NCBI GenBank assembly: GCA_032622095.1
Contig: CP136067.1
Coordinates: 95,532,707-95,596,706 of the forward strand
DNA: 64,000 nt
DNA from: Siphonodentalium dalli
Lineage: Eukaryota > Mollusca > Scaphopoda > Gadilida > Siphonodentaliidae
Direction: 5' to 3'
Below are positions 22,544-36,539 of this stretch, piece after piece. Each line of letters starts with the position of its first letter. The first letter of the stretch is position 1. The notes under the pieces are model-generated. The model had not been told where the DNA came from. It made no database searches and saw only the letters and a list, made by a program, of their open reading frames with translations. The position numbers and the translations under genes are program-made.

Positions 22544-23388
22544 CGTCGTGTAATACTTATATTTTCTTAAAATGATAGAGTCCAACGCGTAATTTTGTTT
22601 TAGATAGAAGAAATTGAATTTTTTCGATGAGTCGAGAATTCGGAGAATGGCTCTCCTCGCTTGAACTCAGTGGCGGCGGGGATTCAAGGATCGAAATTTC
22701 ACTTCACTTCATAGAAGCTCGCGTGTAAACACATCAATATATGCATACATGCAACTAAGAATATTCAAATTTAAATCCCACCGTCTGTCTTGTTATGAAC
22801 ACAAAATAAAGAGCCGATTTTATCTTCAAGCGAGCCTGAGCTGAGGCATGACTGTACAATCTGATTTTGAAAAGGCGCCTTGTTTACGATGACGTCATTT
22901 CGCGCGCCGCGCGTTACTAACCAACTTAACCCTGTCCAGTTGCCACGGCATTTCAATTGGTTGAAATTAAAATTTTCTCAAGTTTCTGCTCAACCTGAAT
23001 CTAGTTACCCAATTGGCAGAAATACTTTAGCAGTACCTTTTAGTTTTATCAGTTATAACTATAATTTTATTGACAATATGAGCTCAACATCATAATATGA
23101 AACTGTTTATGGCGGTGTTATCCAAAGGTGTGCTTTGATAATGATTATAATTTTATTTTGCGATCAAACGTCAGTGCAGCTCAGCAGAAACGCTTGGGCA
23201 CTAATTCAGTTCAGCAGAAACGCATGGAGTCCTACGATAATAGTACACACCACTGGATGCGGCTGAGCCGGGTCGGTCAGTGGGTGAAAAACGCTCTTAA
23301 TGGTTCAAAAGGCATATATACTGGGGCTTTATTGGAATCAAGCATTGACAATTTATAATCGAACAATCCGCATATGTTTCAATAACAT
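22544..23388. other. Intergenic, no gene recognised
   Basis: Slightly GC-richer around 22880-22920. A short duplicated phrase (CAGCTCAGCAGAAACGC / CAGTTCAGCAGAAACGC) lies at ~23176-23223. Confidence 0.5.
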
Positions 23389-23658
23389 CATTAAAGGTTC
23401 ACATCATTTTGACTTAATCAATGTTCAGTTAATATATATTATCTATGTTCATCAACATGTATATATAAAACGCATTTTTCTACACTAATGTCACATCTTC
23501 ACTGCAAATAATTTGGCATATACTAGCCTAAACCCATAGTTTATTTAATTAACAGGGTTTCTTAAATATTTGCTCTCGTGCCTTTACTGAATCGTGGTTA
23601 TCTTGAGAACTAATTATCATACTGACACGCGATTTTCGTAATGGAAGTTGCCCTTCTA
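23389..23658 (+). repeat. Diverged third copy of the duplication's left part
   Basis: Shares TTAAAGGT..CA..TTTTGACTTAAT, then TTTGGCATATACTAGCCTAA and AGAACTAATTATCATA with ~23838-24078 and ~26675-26918. It has many differences, so it is an older duplication than the 2.85-kb one. Confidence 0.8.
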
Positions 23659-23666
23659 GTGATGAT

Positions 23667-26503
23667 TTGTTTTTCATAGATTAGGAATGATTGATTTTCA
23701 TACATATCTTGCTCATTGTGGTATAAATACGGACGAAATTGTTTGTTTGTTTTTTGCTCCTAATGGCTCATAATATACACACAACGCTTCATGTATAATG
23801 CCATACACTCGATAACTATTTGTTATTTGGTCAACTTCATTAAAGGTCATTTTGACTTAATAATTTTCAGTAAATATATATTATCTATGCTCATCAATGT
23901 GTATAACGCATATGTTCTACACTACGGTCACTACGATTAATTTGGCATATACTAGCCTAAACCCATAGGTTCTATATTTAAAAGGGTTTCTCAAACATTT
24001 GGTCACGTGACTTTACTTAACCATGTTTATCCCGAGAACTAATTATCATATTGACACGTTTTCGTAATGACAGTTGTCATTCAATCCAATCCAATCCAAC
24101 CAAATATGGTCACTTTCCTTAAACCTAGACACTGTAATTACATGAACAGGCAACATATTACACCGCATTACAGTGAATTGCTGATGTAAATGGAGGTCTT
24201 ATGACATGGTATTCACTCAGTTCACTACTGTACAAACATGTTGCTCATTTAGAATGTCAAAAACTCCCATCAATTCGGTCCAAATGTTACAAACGGTCAG
24301 GAGAACATTAATTCAATAGCACAGAGTTACCACCCAACCCCACCTGGTAGCTTCCTGGATCATATAGTCCCCACGTCGGGATCATTGGTGACACCTCATA
24401 ATGACTACGTACGCAGCATGAAGGAAGGAGTAGCAGTCCCAACTCTAGAAGAGACTATGGAACAGTTGCCATATGTTGTTCTCTTGGTCGCTGACTCCTC
24501 ATATTAAATTGATACTCGGAGACGTTTCTTCAAACCGGAGTTTATAATCGAATGAAACTCAGTACAGTGTACAGTGATTCCGTGTCAGTGGGTAACTTTC
24601 TCTTCAGCGAAGACAAGTCAAATATTTGGCTGGAAGTAACAGAATGGACGGTAAACATACACAAGGGATTATTTGATGCTATACTCCCGTCGCGAGTCGA
24701 GAAAATATAATAAAACTATACATAAAACGTCTGTCGTAACAGGGACTCGGGCGTTGATATGGTGGCGGGGGTAATTAGTAATTAGCGGGGAATTTCCTAC
24801 ATTCGGTCAAAACTTTCGACGGGAATTTCCAATCTTAGTGTCAGTTTGGAAATCTTGAGACCAGTAAAATTAAATTTTTTAATTGTTCTCCCAGCTCACT
24901 AATCGCTGGTCAGCCAAAACCTGCTAATACATTACAAATTACTAATAAATCAAACTGAAACAAAATATCGGCCTGAATATGTCTGTAGTTAGACCTATAC
25001 ATATATATTCTAAGACTACAAATTTCAGTCAGATTCGGATTTTAAAAATGTTTAAAACAAAACAAAAAACAAATAGAGTTAGGCTGTTTTAGATGCTATG
25101 ATTTTGCAGTGTTCAGGCTCATATTTCAAATTGTTTCATGATTCCTCCCCACAATAGGTAGAGTTAGGAAATTCAATCCACAGGGTGGGGAGCAAATGAA
25201 ATTACGCGACATTGCGAGCTCGGCCTGGTTAAAATGGGCGGAATGCAGCTGGAAAATCCCCGGAGCCCTCTTGCCACGTCGCTGATGACTAATCAACTAT
25301 ATATATTGAACGATATATAGGCACTATTTACACGATTGTATGGTGTTTCAAAGAAATAAATAACACAGGTCATAAATTTGTGCACTGACCACTTGTTAAC
25401 TTTTGGGGGTGATACTTAAATGTATATGTAAGGTAATCGTGGTGGGGGAATAGTTGGAAATCATGCATACACGATGGGTCTGGTGGGAATTTGCCAAACA
25501 CGGGGGTGGCCCATGTCATGTAAGAATTGTCCAATAATTGGAAATGTTATGATACCTTCCAGTTTGAAACATCTAACCTGAAGGACTTGGGTGTGCGACA
25601 TTAAATTGCCATACTGCTCTAGTCACGCCCCTGTGTATTAACTATAGGATTATACTTATAATTCAAGCTAGTATGTGTCTTTCTGATAATAATTGGAAAT
25701 TCAAGAAACCCCATACGATTTGACACTATAATACTTCTATTCTTGCGTATTATACACAAGACAACAATGGGAAAGAATCCGTAAACCCATATATACGCAA
25801 GCGTTTTGTGTGCTTTCGACTTCTTAATAATGAGGCAGTTTTACCAGCTTTCGTGTTGTTTGGTGCCAGAATATTCGAAAAATCACATTTTATAAAGAGC
25901 CTGTTTACTTTATTACCAACCGACGATGAAAATTGAAGAGAAATTTCGAAAATAAGCTGTTTATGCTCATTCTTATCACATTATTTTGGATTTTTCTTGT
26001 GGTGCTGTATTGGTGATGCATATTTATGACGACCATTATTTTCATGTTTTATTGTCTGATAAATGTCTTATGGAATTATAACTTATCTGATGTGGAATTT
26101 ATGGGTATCTTTAAATGAAAAAAAATTTAAAAATAAACAAATACAATTGGATAGAAATATACAGCTCACGTACACTGGCCGACTCCAAAGCGCAACGGCA
26201 AACTTCAGAGGAAACGTCCATCAACTGTCGAGTCCGAATTCGAATTAACTTGCTTTTCGCCGTGGACAACAATAAATGTCCGTGATGAACTGTGTGCGTA
26301 TACTCAGGTAATCAAAACAGAGCTGTGGACCAGACCAAATGGATAGTTGGCTCCAATGACAGTTCGATTGGGTGAGTTTTAAGTTGGATAATATTCTCAG
26401 CGTCGGGAATTCGGCCAAGAATCAACTCGGCGCAAGCGCCTCGTTGATTCTTTTCCAGAACCCCATCTGCTTCGAATATTATCCATTACATAATTAAGTT
26501 TGA
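23667..26503 (+). repeat. Tandem segmental duplication, unit 1
   Basis: A ~2.84-kb unit immediately followed by a nearly identical unit (26504-29373). Differences are scattered point changes and a 27-bp segment near 24103 that unit 2 has and this unit lacks. It contains no supported gene; the 61-codon frame at 26063-26248 is simply duplicated with it. The junction lies in a shared TTG. Confidence 0.95.
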
Positions 26504-29373
26504 TTGTTTTTCATAGATTAGGAATGATTGATTTTCATACATATCTTGCTCATTGTGGTATAAATACGGACGAAATTGTTTGTTTGTTTTTTGCTCCTAA
26601 TGGCTCATAATATACACACAACGCTTCATGTATAATGCCATACACTCGATAACTATTTGTTATTTGGTCAACTTCATTAAAGGTCATTTTGACTTAATAA
26701 TTTTCAGTAAATATATATTATCTATGCTCATCAATGTGTATACCGCATATGTTCTACACTACGGTCACTACGATTAATTTGGCATATACTAGCCTAAACC
26801 CATAGGTTCTATATTTAAAAGGGTTTCTCAAACATTTGGTCACGTGACTTTACTTAACCATGTTTATCCCGAGAACTAATTATCATATTGACACGTTTTC
26901 GTAATGACAGTTGTCATTCAATCCAATCCAATCCAACCAAAACCCATTTAAAATCGACCTATTAGTACAAATATGGTCACTTTCCTTAAACCTAGACACT
27001 GTAATTACATGAACAGGCAACATATTACACCGCATTACAGTGAATTGCTGATGTAAATGGAGGTCTTATGACATGGTATTCACTCAGTTCACTACTGTAC
27101 AAACATGTTGCTCATTTAGAATGTCAAAAACTCCCATCAATTCGGTCCAAATGTTACAAACGGTCAGGAGAACATTAATTCAATAGCACAGAGTTACCAC
27201 CCAACCCCACCTGGTAGCTTCCTGGATCATATAGTCCCCACGTCGGGATCATTGGTGACACCTCCTAATGACTATGTACGCAGCATGAAGGAAGGAGTAG
27301 CAGTCCCAACTCTAGAAGAGACTATGGAACAGTTGCCATATGTTGTTCTCTTGGTCGCTGACTCCTCATATTAAATTGATACTCGGAGACGTTTCTTCAA
27401 ACCGGAGTTTATAATCGAATGAAACTCAGTACAGTGTACAGTGATTCCGTGTCAGTGGGTAACTTTCTCTTCAGCGAAGACAAGTCAAATATTTGGCTGG
27501 AAGTAACAGAATGGACGGTAAACATACACGAGGGATTATTTGATGCTATACTCCCGTCGCGAGTCGAGAAAATATAATAAAACTATACATAAAACGTCTG
27601 TCGTAACAGGGACTCGGGCGTTGATATGGTGGCGGGGGTAATTAGTAATTAGCGGGGAATTTCCTACATTCGGTCAAAACTTTCGACGGGAATTTCCAAT
27701 CTTAGTGTCAGTTTGGAAATCTTGAGACCAGTAAAATTAAAAATTTTAATTGTTCTCCCACCTCACTAATCGCTGGTCAGCCAAAACCTGCTAATACATT
27801 ACAAATTACTAATAAATCAAACTGAAACAAAATATCGGCCTGAATATGTCTGTAGTTAGACCTATACATATATATTCTAAGACTACAAATTTCAGTCAGA
27901 TTCGGATTTTAAAAATGTTTAAAACAAAACAAAAAACAAATAGAGTTAGGCTGTTTTAGATGCTATGATTTTGCAGTGTTCAGGCTCATATTTCAAATTG
28001 TTTCATGATTCCTCCCCACAATAGGTAGAGTTAGGAAATTCAATCCACAGGGTGGGGAGCAAATGAAATTACGCGACATTGCGAGCTCGGCCTGGTTAAA
28101 ATGGGCGGAATGCAGCTGGAAAATCCCCGGAGCCCTCTTGCCACGTCGCTGATGACTAATCAACTATATATATTGAACGATATATAGGCACTATTTACAC
28201 GATTGTATGGTGTTTCAAAGAAATAAATAACACAGGTCATAAATTTGTGCACTGACCACTTGTTAACTTTTGGGGGTGATACTTAAATGTATATGTAAGG
28301 TAATCGTGGTGGGGGAATAGTTGGAAATCATGCATACACGATGGGTCTGGTGGGAATTTGCCAAACACGGGGGTGGCCCATGTCATGTAAGAATTGTCCA
28401 ATAATTGGAAATGTTATGATACCTTCCAGTTTGAAACATCTAACCTGAAGGACTTGGGTGTGCGACATTAAATTGCCATACTGCTCTAGTCACGCCCCTG
28501 TGTATTAACTATAGGATTATACTTATAATTCAAGCTAGTATGTGTCTTTCTGATAATAATTGGAAATTCAAGAAACCCCATACGATTTGACACTATAATA
28601 CTTCTATTCTTGCGTATTATACACAAGACAACAATGGGAAAGAATCCGTAAACCCATATATACGCAAGCGTTTTGTGTGCTTTCGACTTCTTAATAATGA
28701 GGCAGTTTTACCAGCTTTCGTGTTGTTTGGTGCCAGAATATTCGAAAAATCACATTTTATAAAGAGCCTGTTTACTTTATTACCAACCGACGATGAAAAT
28801 TGAAGAGAAATTTCGAAAATAAGCTGTTTATGCTCATTCTTATCACATTATTTTGGATTTTTCTCGTGGTGCTGTATTGGTGATGCATATTTATGACGAC
28901 CATTATTTTCATGTTTTATTGTCTGATAAATGTCTTATGGAATTATAACTTATCTGATGTGGAATTTATGGGTATCTTTAAATAAAAAAAAATTTAAAAA
29001 TAAACAAATACAATTGGATAGAAATATACAGCTCACGTACACTGGCCGACTCCAAAGCGCAACGGCAAACTTCAGAGGAAACGTCCATCAACTGTCGAGT
29101 CCGAATTCGAATTAACTTGCTTTTCGCCGTGGACAACAATAAATGTCCGTGATGAACTGTGTGCGTATACTCAGGTAATCAAAACAGAGCTGTGGACCAG
29201 ACCAAATGGATAGTTGGCTCCAATGACAGTTCGATTGGGTGAGTTTTAAGTTGGATAATATTCTCAGCGTCGGGAATTCGGCCAAGAATCAACTCGGCGC
29301 AAGCGCCTCGTTGATTCTTTTCCAGAACCCCATCTGCTTCGAATATTATCCATTACATAATTAAGTTTGATTG
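26504..29373 (+). repeat. Tandem segmental duplication, unit 2
   Basis: ~2.87 kb, direct repeat of 23667-26503. It includes a 27-bp insertion after TCCAACCAAA (~26940) and a few substitutions (for example CTAATGACTATG for ATAATGACTACG). It ends at TTAAGTTTGATTG, after which the sequence diverges. Either a very recent duplication or two alleles placed in series by assembly. Confidence 0.95.
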
Positions 29374-30612
29374 CGCCTGCACTGGCTCATGCAATATCGA
29401 ATTGCTTATATCCGATCAGTACCTAGATTGGTATTATTTTATCAGTTTACCCATGAGTTCAATCTGGACCACCTAGGTATAGACAACTAGAACTTTAAAA
29501 GAACTTTAAAAGAACTTGCCATTTTTACAAATACATGACATCGCCAAAGGTATGAAATCAAATGGGACTTACAACATGTTCTTAGCAATAAGAGATATTT
29601 GATTCGCAAAACAACAGTTGTAACACTTCAAACTGATGTGATGGCACTGGTTGGGGAATTCCGCAGAGCTATGGTCCTTAGATCAAAAATGCAATTTTGT
29701 CAACAGTGGACCTATATCTCTCAGTCCACATTGGTCACGATTGAATGCTATTCAGTGTGCTCATTTATTTTCAAATCTGACCATATAAATGAGTGTAAAA
29801 TACACCATCCCTAGCTCTATCGTCGTCATCTTAGACCGATTGTGAAGTATTGAACAAGTTTTGGTATACTTATGAATCGAAATGCAACGGGTTTAGTCGA
29901 GTCATCTCAGACCGAATTAAGTAGATACGATTTAAGCCAGCTCACAAAGTTAATAGACATCAGCGAAAGAATACCGTTGCGGGGTATGGACTGTGAGTCT
30001 GTGCGGTTCACTTGTTTGTGTTTTCTGAACAAAACTGTATCTGCTCGAAACTTTCACAAGAGTTGACGTCCATGTACCGTACGAGGAATCTACAATGTTG
30101 GTGTATCGGAATCAGCGAAACAAGGTACCATATTCAATTTTATTTTACAAAATTATATCTATCATACAAGAATATATCTGGCAGAAGACTGCACGGAAAT
30201 GACACCTGTCACACCTATCGCATATTTCAAATGTGTTTGGAATCAGAATAATTATGTACACAGATAACACGAGATAAAGGAAACGATAGCTGTGTGGATA
30301 CCTAGCATTCGCCAAAGCCATAGCTCGGCGAATTAAACATTTTGGGCACACCTCACTTTAAATTACTCTTGAACTTTTGACAAACACCACTCATACTGGG
30401 CTAGTTTGTCAACGTATTGAAATTAATGTGTCGTGATCAGACAATACTATGCGTCATTTCAGAGTGTTATATGTGGTTAGAGTTATTCTTCTTTAACTGC
30501 TACTCTGCATTGTGACCCCCCTCCTCCCGCTGCACTTGTTCCTGAACTCTATATTTGCCCCCGTTGGCTTGTCATTATGGGGTGCCGTTGCTCTATTTAT
30601 CCCCTATTTACA
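29374..30612. other. Intergenic, no gene recognised
   Basis: Short open frames on both strands at 29599-30251 without recognisable motifs or splice structure. Confidence 0.5.
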
Positions 30613-30800
30613 GATAGCTCCAATACATTTGGAGATATCTCCAATTAATTTGGAGATATCTCCATTTCATTGAGAGATATCTCCAATTCTTATGAAGTTA
30701 TCTCCAAGGATATAAGGATATATCTCCATTTTAATATGGAGATATCTCTAATTCACTAGCAGATATCTGTTAAATGATTAGGAGATATCTTTTAATCACT
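30613..30800. repeat. GGAGATATCTCC palindrome array
   Basis: About nine copies of the 12-bp palindrome GGAGATATCTCC or close variants, spaced ~20-26 bp by AATTNNTTT-like linkers. A related, poorer array is at 39533-39652. Confidence 0.9.
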
Positions 30801-33059
30801 AGTACACTCTTAAATAAAGCAATCGATTTAGGTACTCTATAATACCTATAGCTCCCATAGTACCAAACAGCGTGATAATATATTCCTTTAGAACCTGTTT
30901 AACGCTGTAGCACATGTAGATGATATGTTACACAGAGAACCAACGCGTTGGCTTCAAGCTGACTGGGTGAGACCGTCACGTGTGTCGATGTCGAGTGTTG
31001 TATGCAATTGATCAAATTAAAGCGAAAAAATGGCCGCTCATCGACTCGCTGTCATATATCTATCGTTTAAAAGTACTTATAACAACTTTATTTAAAGGCG
31101 AATTCGTCCTCGCCTTACAGGTACACTTTTGAAGTTTTAGTGTGGCCTAAAATTTGCCGGTTGCTAAACAACGTCAGAAGGCGTGAAAATTGAAATGAAA
31201 AATGAATATATTTTGGCCAAATTTGGAGAAATTGGATCAAATAGGTTACTTCTTGTACTGTAGATGTTCTGGATTAATGTCAACACTGTTTGATTTGGAT
31301 CTGAATATGAATATGAGAAGCTGTTCAACTACAAACACCGGTCGATGTTGATATTTTCGAGTTGTTAATTCGACTGTCACTGTTCGCAACATTCCAACAG
31401 CTGTCCATGCCAATTATGTTGGTGTTGCACTTGGTACTGACACGAGACTAATTCCACAAAGCTTTAATGTCAACCACTAGTGATTAGTACATGACAATGT
31501 CAACAACAACAACAACAGCGTAGAAACTGAGAAAGTTTAGTCAGAATTGGTGTGTCGATATTGTCTTCTTGGGAATTAATTATCGCGAACTGACGTGTGA
31601 CACAGATTAGTCACTCGTCTCATGATACATCATATTTCATCGAAACATATGTGTGGCCATGTCTACCAGTTTCGGAGTCTGTTTAACTCTGTTTTGAATG
31701 TTTCTACGGAGTCTGCGACGAACTGATAGGCCTACTGATTTATAGTGTTGTGATATATGCATGGACTGGTTGTAAGGTTGTAGGCCGTTAATGACCGCAG
31801 TTGTACCACCATTCAACTACAGTCAAGTGGTATCACCACAATTGATATTTTTCTTATACATCATAACATATCCCCAGTTATGGCGTATGCTATTCTTTTG
31901 ATCGAAACGATGATGACGCTGTGATATTGTTGTGATATATGTATGGAATGATGGATAATCTCGGAGAAACGGATCCAATTCTGTGACACACATTATCACT
32001 GAATCCGTCACAAACTTTTATTAGAAGTTGACTTTGTTCACTGTAACGTACTACAGCTACCTATGCTACAATTAATCGTCCCCAAGGTTGTATGGCATTA
32101 ATAACACCGGTTATACCATACCGCCGTTCAACCATGGTCAAGACTCAAGTGGTTGACATGTGGCAACGGCGGGTAATCTTACTACGGTATTAGTAATAAT
32201 ATTTTGCGACCACTGTATTAATTTTTCACATAGCCACCTTACACCAAGTCCAGCTTTTTATGAGCGCCGTGCACAGTGTTAACTATACACAAAACAATAT
32301 TTCAATTAATAATTTGTTTTTTCGGTTTAATCAACATTCGAAGTTGGTCATTGACCGACATTCGCAACTGCATCATCAATGCAGCGTCAAGCCATGCCAG
32401 AAATATACACTCTGCGGTGGTTATAATGCTGACTTTAAAAAGGTACGAAGGTCGGCCATGGTAGGATTGATCATTGTTAATAGCATCAACGTGATCGAGT
32501 AACGTTGTAAAATCGGTGGTCAACGTCATTAAGGGGGGTTGTCAATTAGAGTATAACTGTATACATACATGTACATTTAGACCATTCCAATGTCCAGGTG
32601 CATCATGTTCTTTATCAAAAATTGTGTGTCTATCATTCTGAACGATTCGGCCATTTCCGCTTTGCTAGGAAACAACCTCTTCCATAACTGGAAACCATAT
32701 TAAACTCATTTGTGTTACCTTAGCATTTGTTCATGTACATATACAGCACATTGGAAGTGTACGATAAGCAAAACACTCGACACCATAGCAATTTTTTGGG
32801 AGAGTGATAATAATTCCGGTGACCCATTCAATACCAGATTCTTGTGGCGAGGACTAGTGAGCGCTATAACGGTATTTTGCAAACAACATGCTGTCAGTTT
32901 TAATTAACCAAAGTTAATGGTATCACCATTGTTGAGCATATAGCTTATCGCACGCTATTTACATACCGTACAACAGGTTCTGGGACAGAATTTGGCTTTG
33001 TTCACATAATACAGCGTAGGAACTACGAAAATTACATACTGTTTACGCGATATTTATTA
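30801..33059. other. Intergenic, no gene recognised
   Basis: Contains a short (ACA)n run near 31501 and a diverged duplication (TGGTTGTAAGGTTGTAGGCCG at ~31770, related to ~32080). The 32260-32529 open frames on both strands have no motif. Confidence 0.5.
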
Positions 33060-34870
33060 TGGATATAAAGAAAGGTCTGAGTGAACCACAGATTAACTAC
33101 AATAGCCTGATCGGGCTAAAATAGACCGATCGGTCTTTCTGGCACAGTGCTCACTGTTGTAAGAGAGGGAACTCTAAATTTATTGACAATTTGAATCTGT
33201 TTGTTTGAATATCTGTATACATGTATGTTTATTTTGAATATTCTCAGTAAATAATTATTTGGTGTCTTAATTGCACAAGAAATCAGAATTAATTTTGTTT
33301 AAGTATTGGTTGAAAGATAATAATACAACAGTTTAGAGTGACTCCCCTTATCCCAGATGCATGCTGACTGTGACAGACAGATCGGTCTATTTTAGTCTAG
33401 TATAGATCGATAAGTGGTTCACCCAGACCTGTTTAAGATATCTGATTGTTAATGTTTATACGGTTCAATCGCATTGGTGATATAACAATATATCTGCAAT
33501 AAATCATAAACCATTGTGATTAATCGCAAACCAAGTAGTTGGCGATTTATCAGAAATATGTTTTCACTTTATCGCAAAGTTGTTATAACTTTGAATGTTC
33601 TCAGTAAATAATTATATGGTGTCTTGATAAAGAAATCGGTTGATATATAATAATAGAACCGTTTAGAGTGACTCCCCTTATCCCAGATATATGCTGTCTG
33701 TGAAACAACGATCAGTCTATTTAAACCTGATCGGGCTATTGTGATAAATCTCAAACATCTTTGCGATAAATAGCAATGCATAATCACCAAGTAGTTAATT
33801 GACAGTTATCGTAAATATGTTTGAGATTTATCGCAATGGTTTGCGAGTTATTGTAAAGGTGTTTGTGATTTTTCGCAAAGTTGTTTTGTGATTTATCGCA
33901 AAGTTGTTTTAATTTTGAATATTCTCAGTAAATAATTATATGGTGTCCTGAAAAAGAGATGAGAATTAATTTGTTTTAAGTATTGGTTTGCTACCCATGT
34001 CCCACATGCATGTTGGCTGTGAAAGACCGATCAGTCTATTTTAGCCCGACCATGCTGTTATACATGTAGATCGATTTGTGGTTCATCCAGACCTGTTTAA
34101 GATGTCTGTTTTATTATGTTTATACGGTTCAAGACCATCAGTGCCAATGCATAACAATATATCTGCAATAAATCACAAACATTTGTGATAAATCTCAAAC
34201 ATGTTTGCGATAAATTGTAAAGTATAATCACCAAGTAGTTTTAGAGTTATCGTAAATATGCTTGAGATTGTTTACAAAGGATTGGGAGTTATCGCAAAGG
34301 TGTTTGTGATTTTTCGCAAAGTCGTTTTGTGATTTATTGCACAGATTTGCTCCCCTCATCACACAGCCAAGCTGGCTGTGAATGACCGATCGGTCTATTT
34401 TAGCCCGACCAGGCAATTATAGATTGATACATGGAGGTTGTTCACTCAGACCTGTTTAAGATGTCTGATTTATAATGTTTACTTTAATTACACACAAATT
34501 AAGAAATTTGGACGATTATTTCAGACAATCAGACAAATTTTACTCCACGTGCAGGCAACAGGTCATGGAAATCCTGACCCAGATTTGTTTAAGAAGTCTG
34601 ATTTATAATGTTTACAGAAGCCCATTAGCGCAAAAAACAACTTTGCAACAAATCTCAAACATCTTTGCGATAAATCGCAAAATATAATCACCCAGTACGT
34701 AGTCTGAGAGTTATCGTAAAGATGTTTGAGATTTATCGTGAAGATTTGCGAGTTATCGCTAAGGTGTTTGTGATTTTTCGCAAAGATGTTTTGTGATTTA
34801 TCGCAAAGGTTTGCTCCGCTTATCCCACATGCATGCTGGCTGTGAAAGACCGATCGATCTATTTTAACCC
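33060..34870. repeat. Complex tandem repeat with GATTTATCGCAAA motifs
   Basis: Four to five irregular units of ~370-450 bp. Each combines AGACCTGTTTAAGATGTCTG, a GACCGATC(G/A)GTCTATTTTAG palindrome-bearing phrase and clusters of TTTGCGATAAATCGCAAA-like palindromes. A detached copy is at 38385-38775. No ORF of note. Confidence 0.85.
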
Positions 34871-34913
34871 AACCATGCTATTATACACTGCATGAAAAGC
34901 GAGATTTTTAAAA

Positions 34914-35093
34914 TATAAATGTTGCATAAATTTAGGACCCTGAATTTATGCATGCATTTATACATATTAAATTCGCCTTTATACAAAAATATAAATCTCT
35001 CATTTATAATTTTAAATCTCGCATAAATGTTGCATAAATTTAGGACCCTGAATTTATGCATGCATTTATACATATTAAATTCACCTTTCTTGG
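34914..35093 (+). repeat. Two ~70-bp direct repeats, 110 bp apart
   Basis: ATAAATGTTGCATAAATTTA...AATTTATGCATGCATTTATA...ATTAAATTC occurs at 34914 and 35024. It carries an internal TGCATGCA palindrome. Confidence 0.9.
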
Positions 35094-36539
35094 AACAGTG
35101 CCAGAGGTCAGTAGAGCTACTATGTCGCCAGCGAACATTTATAGCAATGTAGTAAACATTTGATGTCACTTTAACACTATTGAGTCAAATGACATGCTGA
35201 CAATGTTTACCCACAAAAAGCCCATGACTGAAGACCTTTCGCATCAGGTATCCGGACAAAACGCCCTACAGATAAATGTGATATAGATGTTATACCTCTA
35301 TAGACACAAGTCGTGTTTCTCAAGTAAATGAATTAAAATGATTACAAATAAAGCATATTTGAGGTCAGGAATGGGGAATGGGGATGTCCACTTCGGATAT
35401 TCCAACTGCACCCCCATTGTTGCTAAATTTTCCAACAATTCTGTAGATTTTCCGACTGATCGAATAATCCCGAAATTCCAAAACATTTAAACTATTCACC
35501 CACCTAGGTGTCAAATTTGCCAACTAAAACATTAAAATCAGACAAAATTACAGGTAGAAATTTAATAATTCCTACCAAATTCTGCCTGGTCTGAAATTTC
35601 CAATATTTCGTTTTTTGACCTCCGAATTTCCAAATGTTGAAAATTGAGGCAAAAATTGTGGGGGGTGTCACACCCCAGATACCCATGTAGCATTGTCCCT
35701 GTCCGCACCACCCCACCCACCACCCCACACACATTCAAAACGTCCCTGAATGCAGACAATCAGTTATACAAAATCAGGTATCATACTAAATAAATCGAGA
35801 ATTTCAATGTTGGCCCGGCGATGTACATATACCGCATGACTGCATTAATGTTTTCGCCTATTACTGTAACCGGCCGCGGGTTTCATTCTCAGCCCATAAT
35901 TTAATTAATACCAGAATCGTATCCACAGCAAGCATGCATATGCGAGACCTGTATCAGATAACAGAAGCTAGCCGCCGGAGATGGCTTTCTTTGTCTCCGA
36001 ATAACCCTATTGTGCAGACGTGTTTCATGGATGTGAATGAGAGATTAGAACTCTGAGGCGAGTATACCTATTCATTATTTAGACGGATTATGTATATACA
36101 AATACGTTTGTTTGCGCATGTTCTCTCTAAAATAAGGAATCATTTGCAATGGTAGATTAACGTTGTGGACAGTAATGTATAGCCATGCATGCAGGAGGGA
36201 CCACGGCGGGTAGGAGGGGATGTTCGTGTGGTGGGGGGGGTATTGGTGGGGGTCTATTTGCATGGGTTAGAACATGATCGCCACATTAATTCAGTTTTTA
36301 AATTCCCTTTCTAATTATAAATTTTACCAAAGGTAAGTTAACACATATGTGAATATGAAATAAAGGTATTTCACAATTTATGTTACAGATTCATTCTTTC
36401 GTCAATTAGCAGCGTGATCGACACATGCCAAAATTTATTCTGAATACCACATGAAATAGTAAAAAAGATTACATATATGTGCGCATTAAATTTAGACATA
36501 GCTTGCCTTGATCACTTATTTACTTTAAATCTTTTATTA
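35094..36539. other. Intergenic, no gene recognised
   Basis: Has G/C homopolymer-like stretches near 35700 and 36235. No supported gene. Confidence 0.5.

Noticed and set aside
26063-29115. 61-codon ORF present twice (26063-26248 and 28930-29115)
   Set aside because: Duplicated with the 2.85-kb tandem unit; short and without motif.
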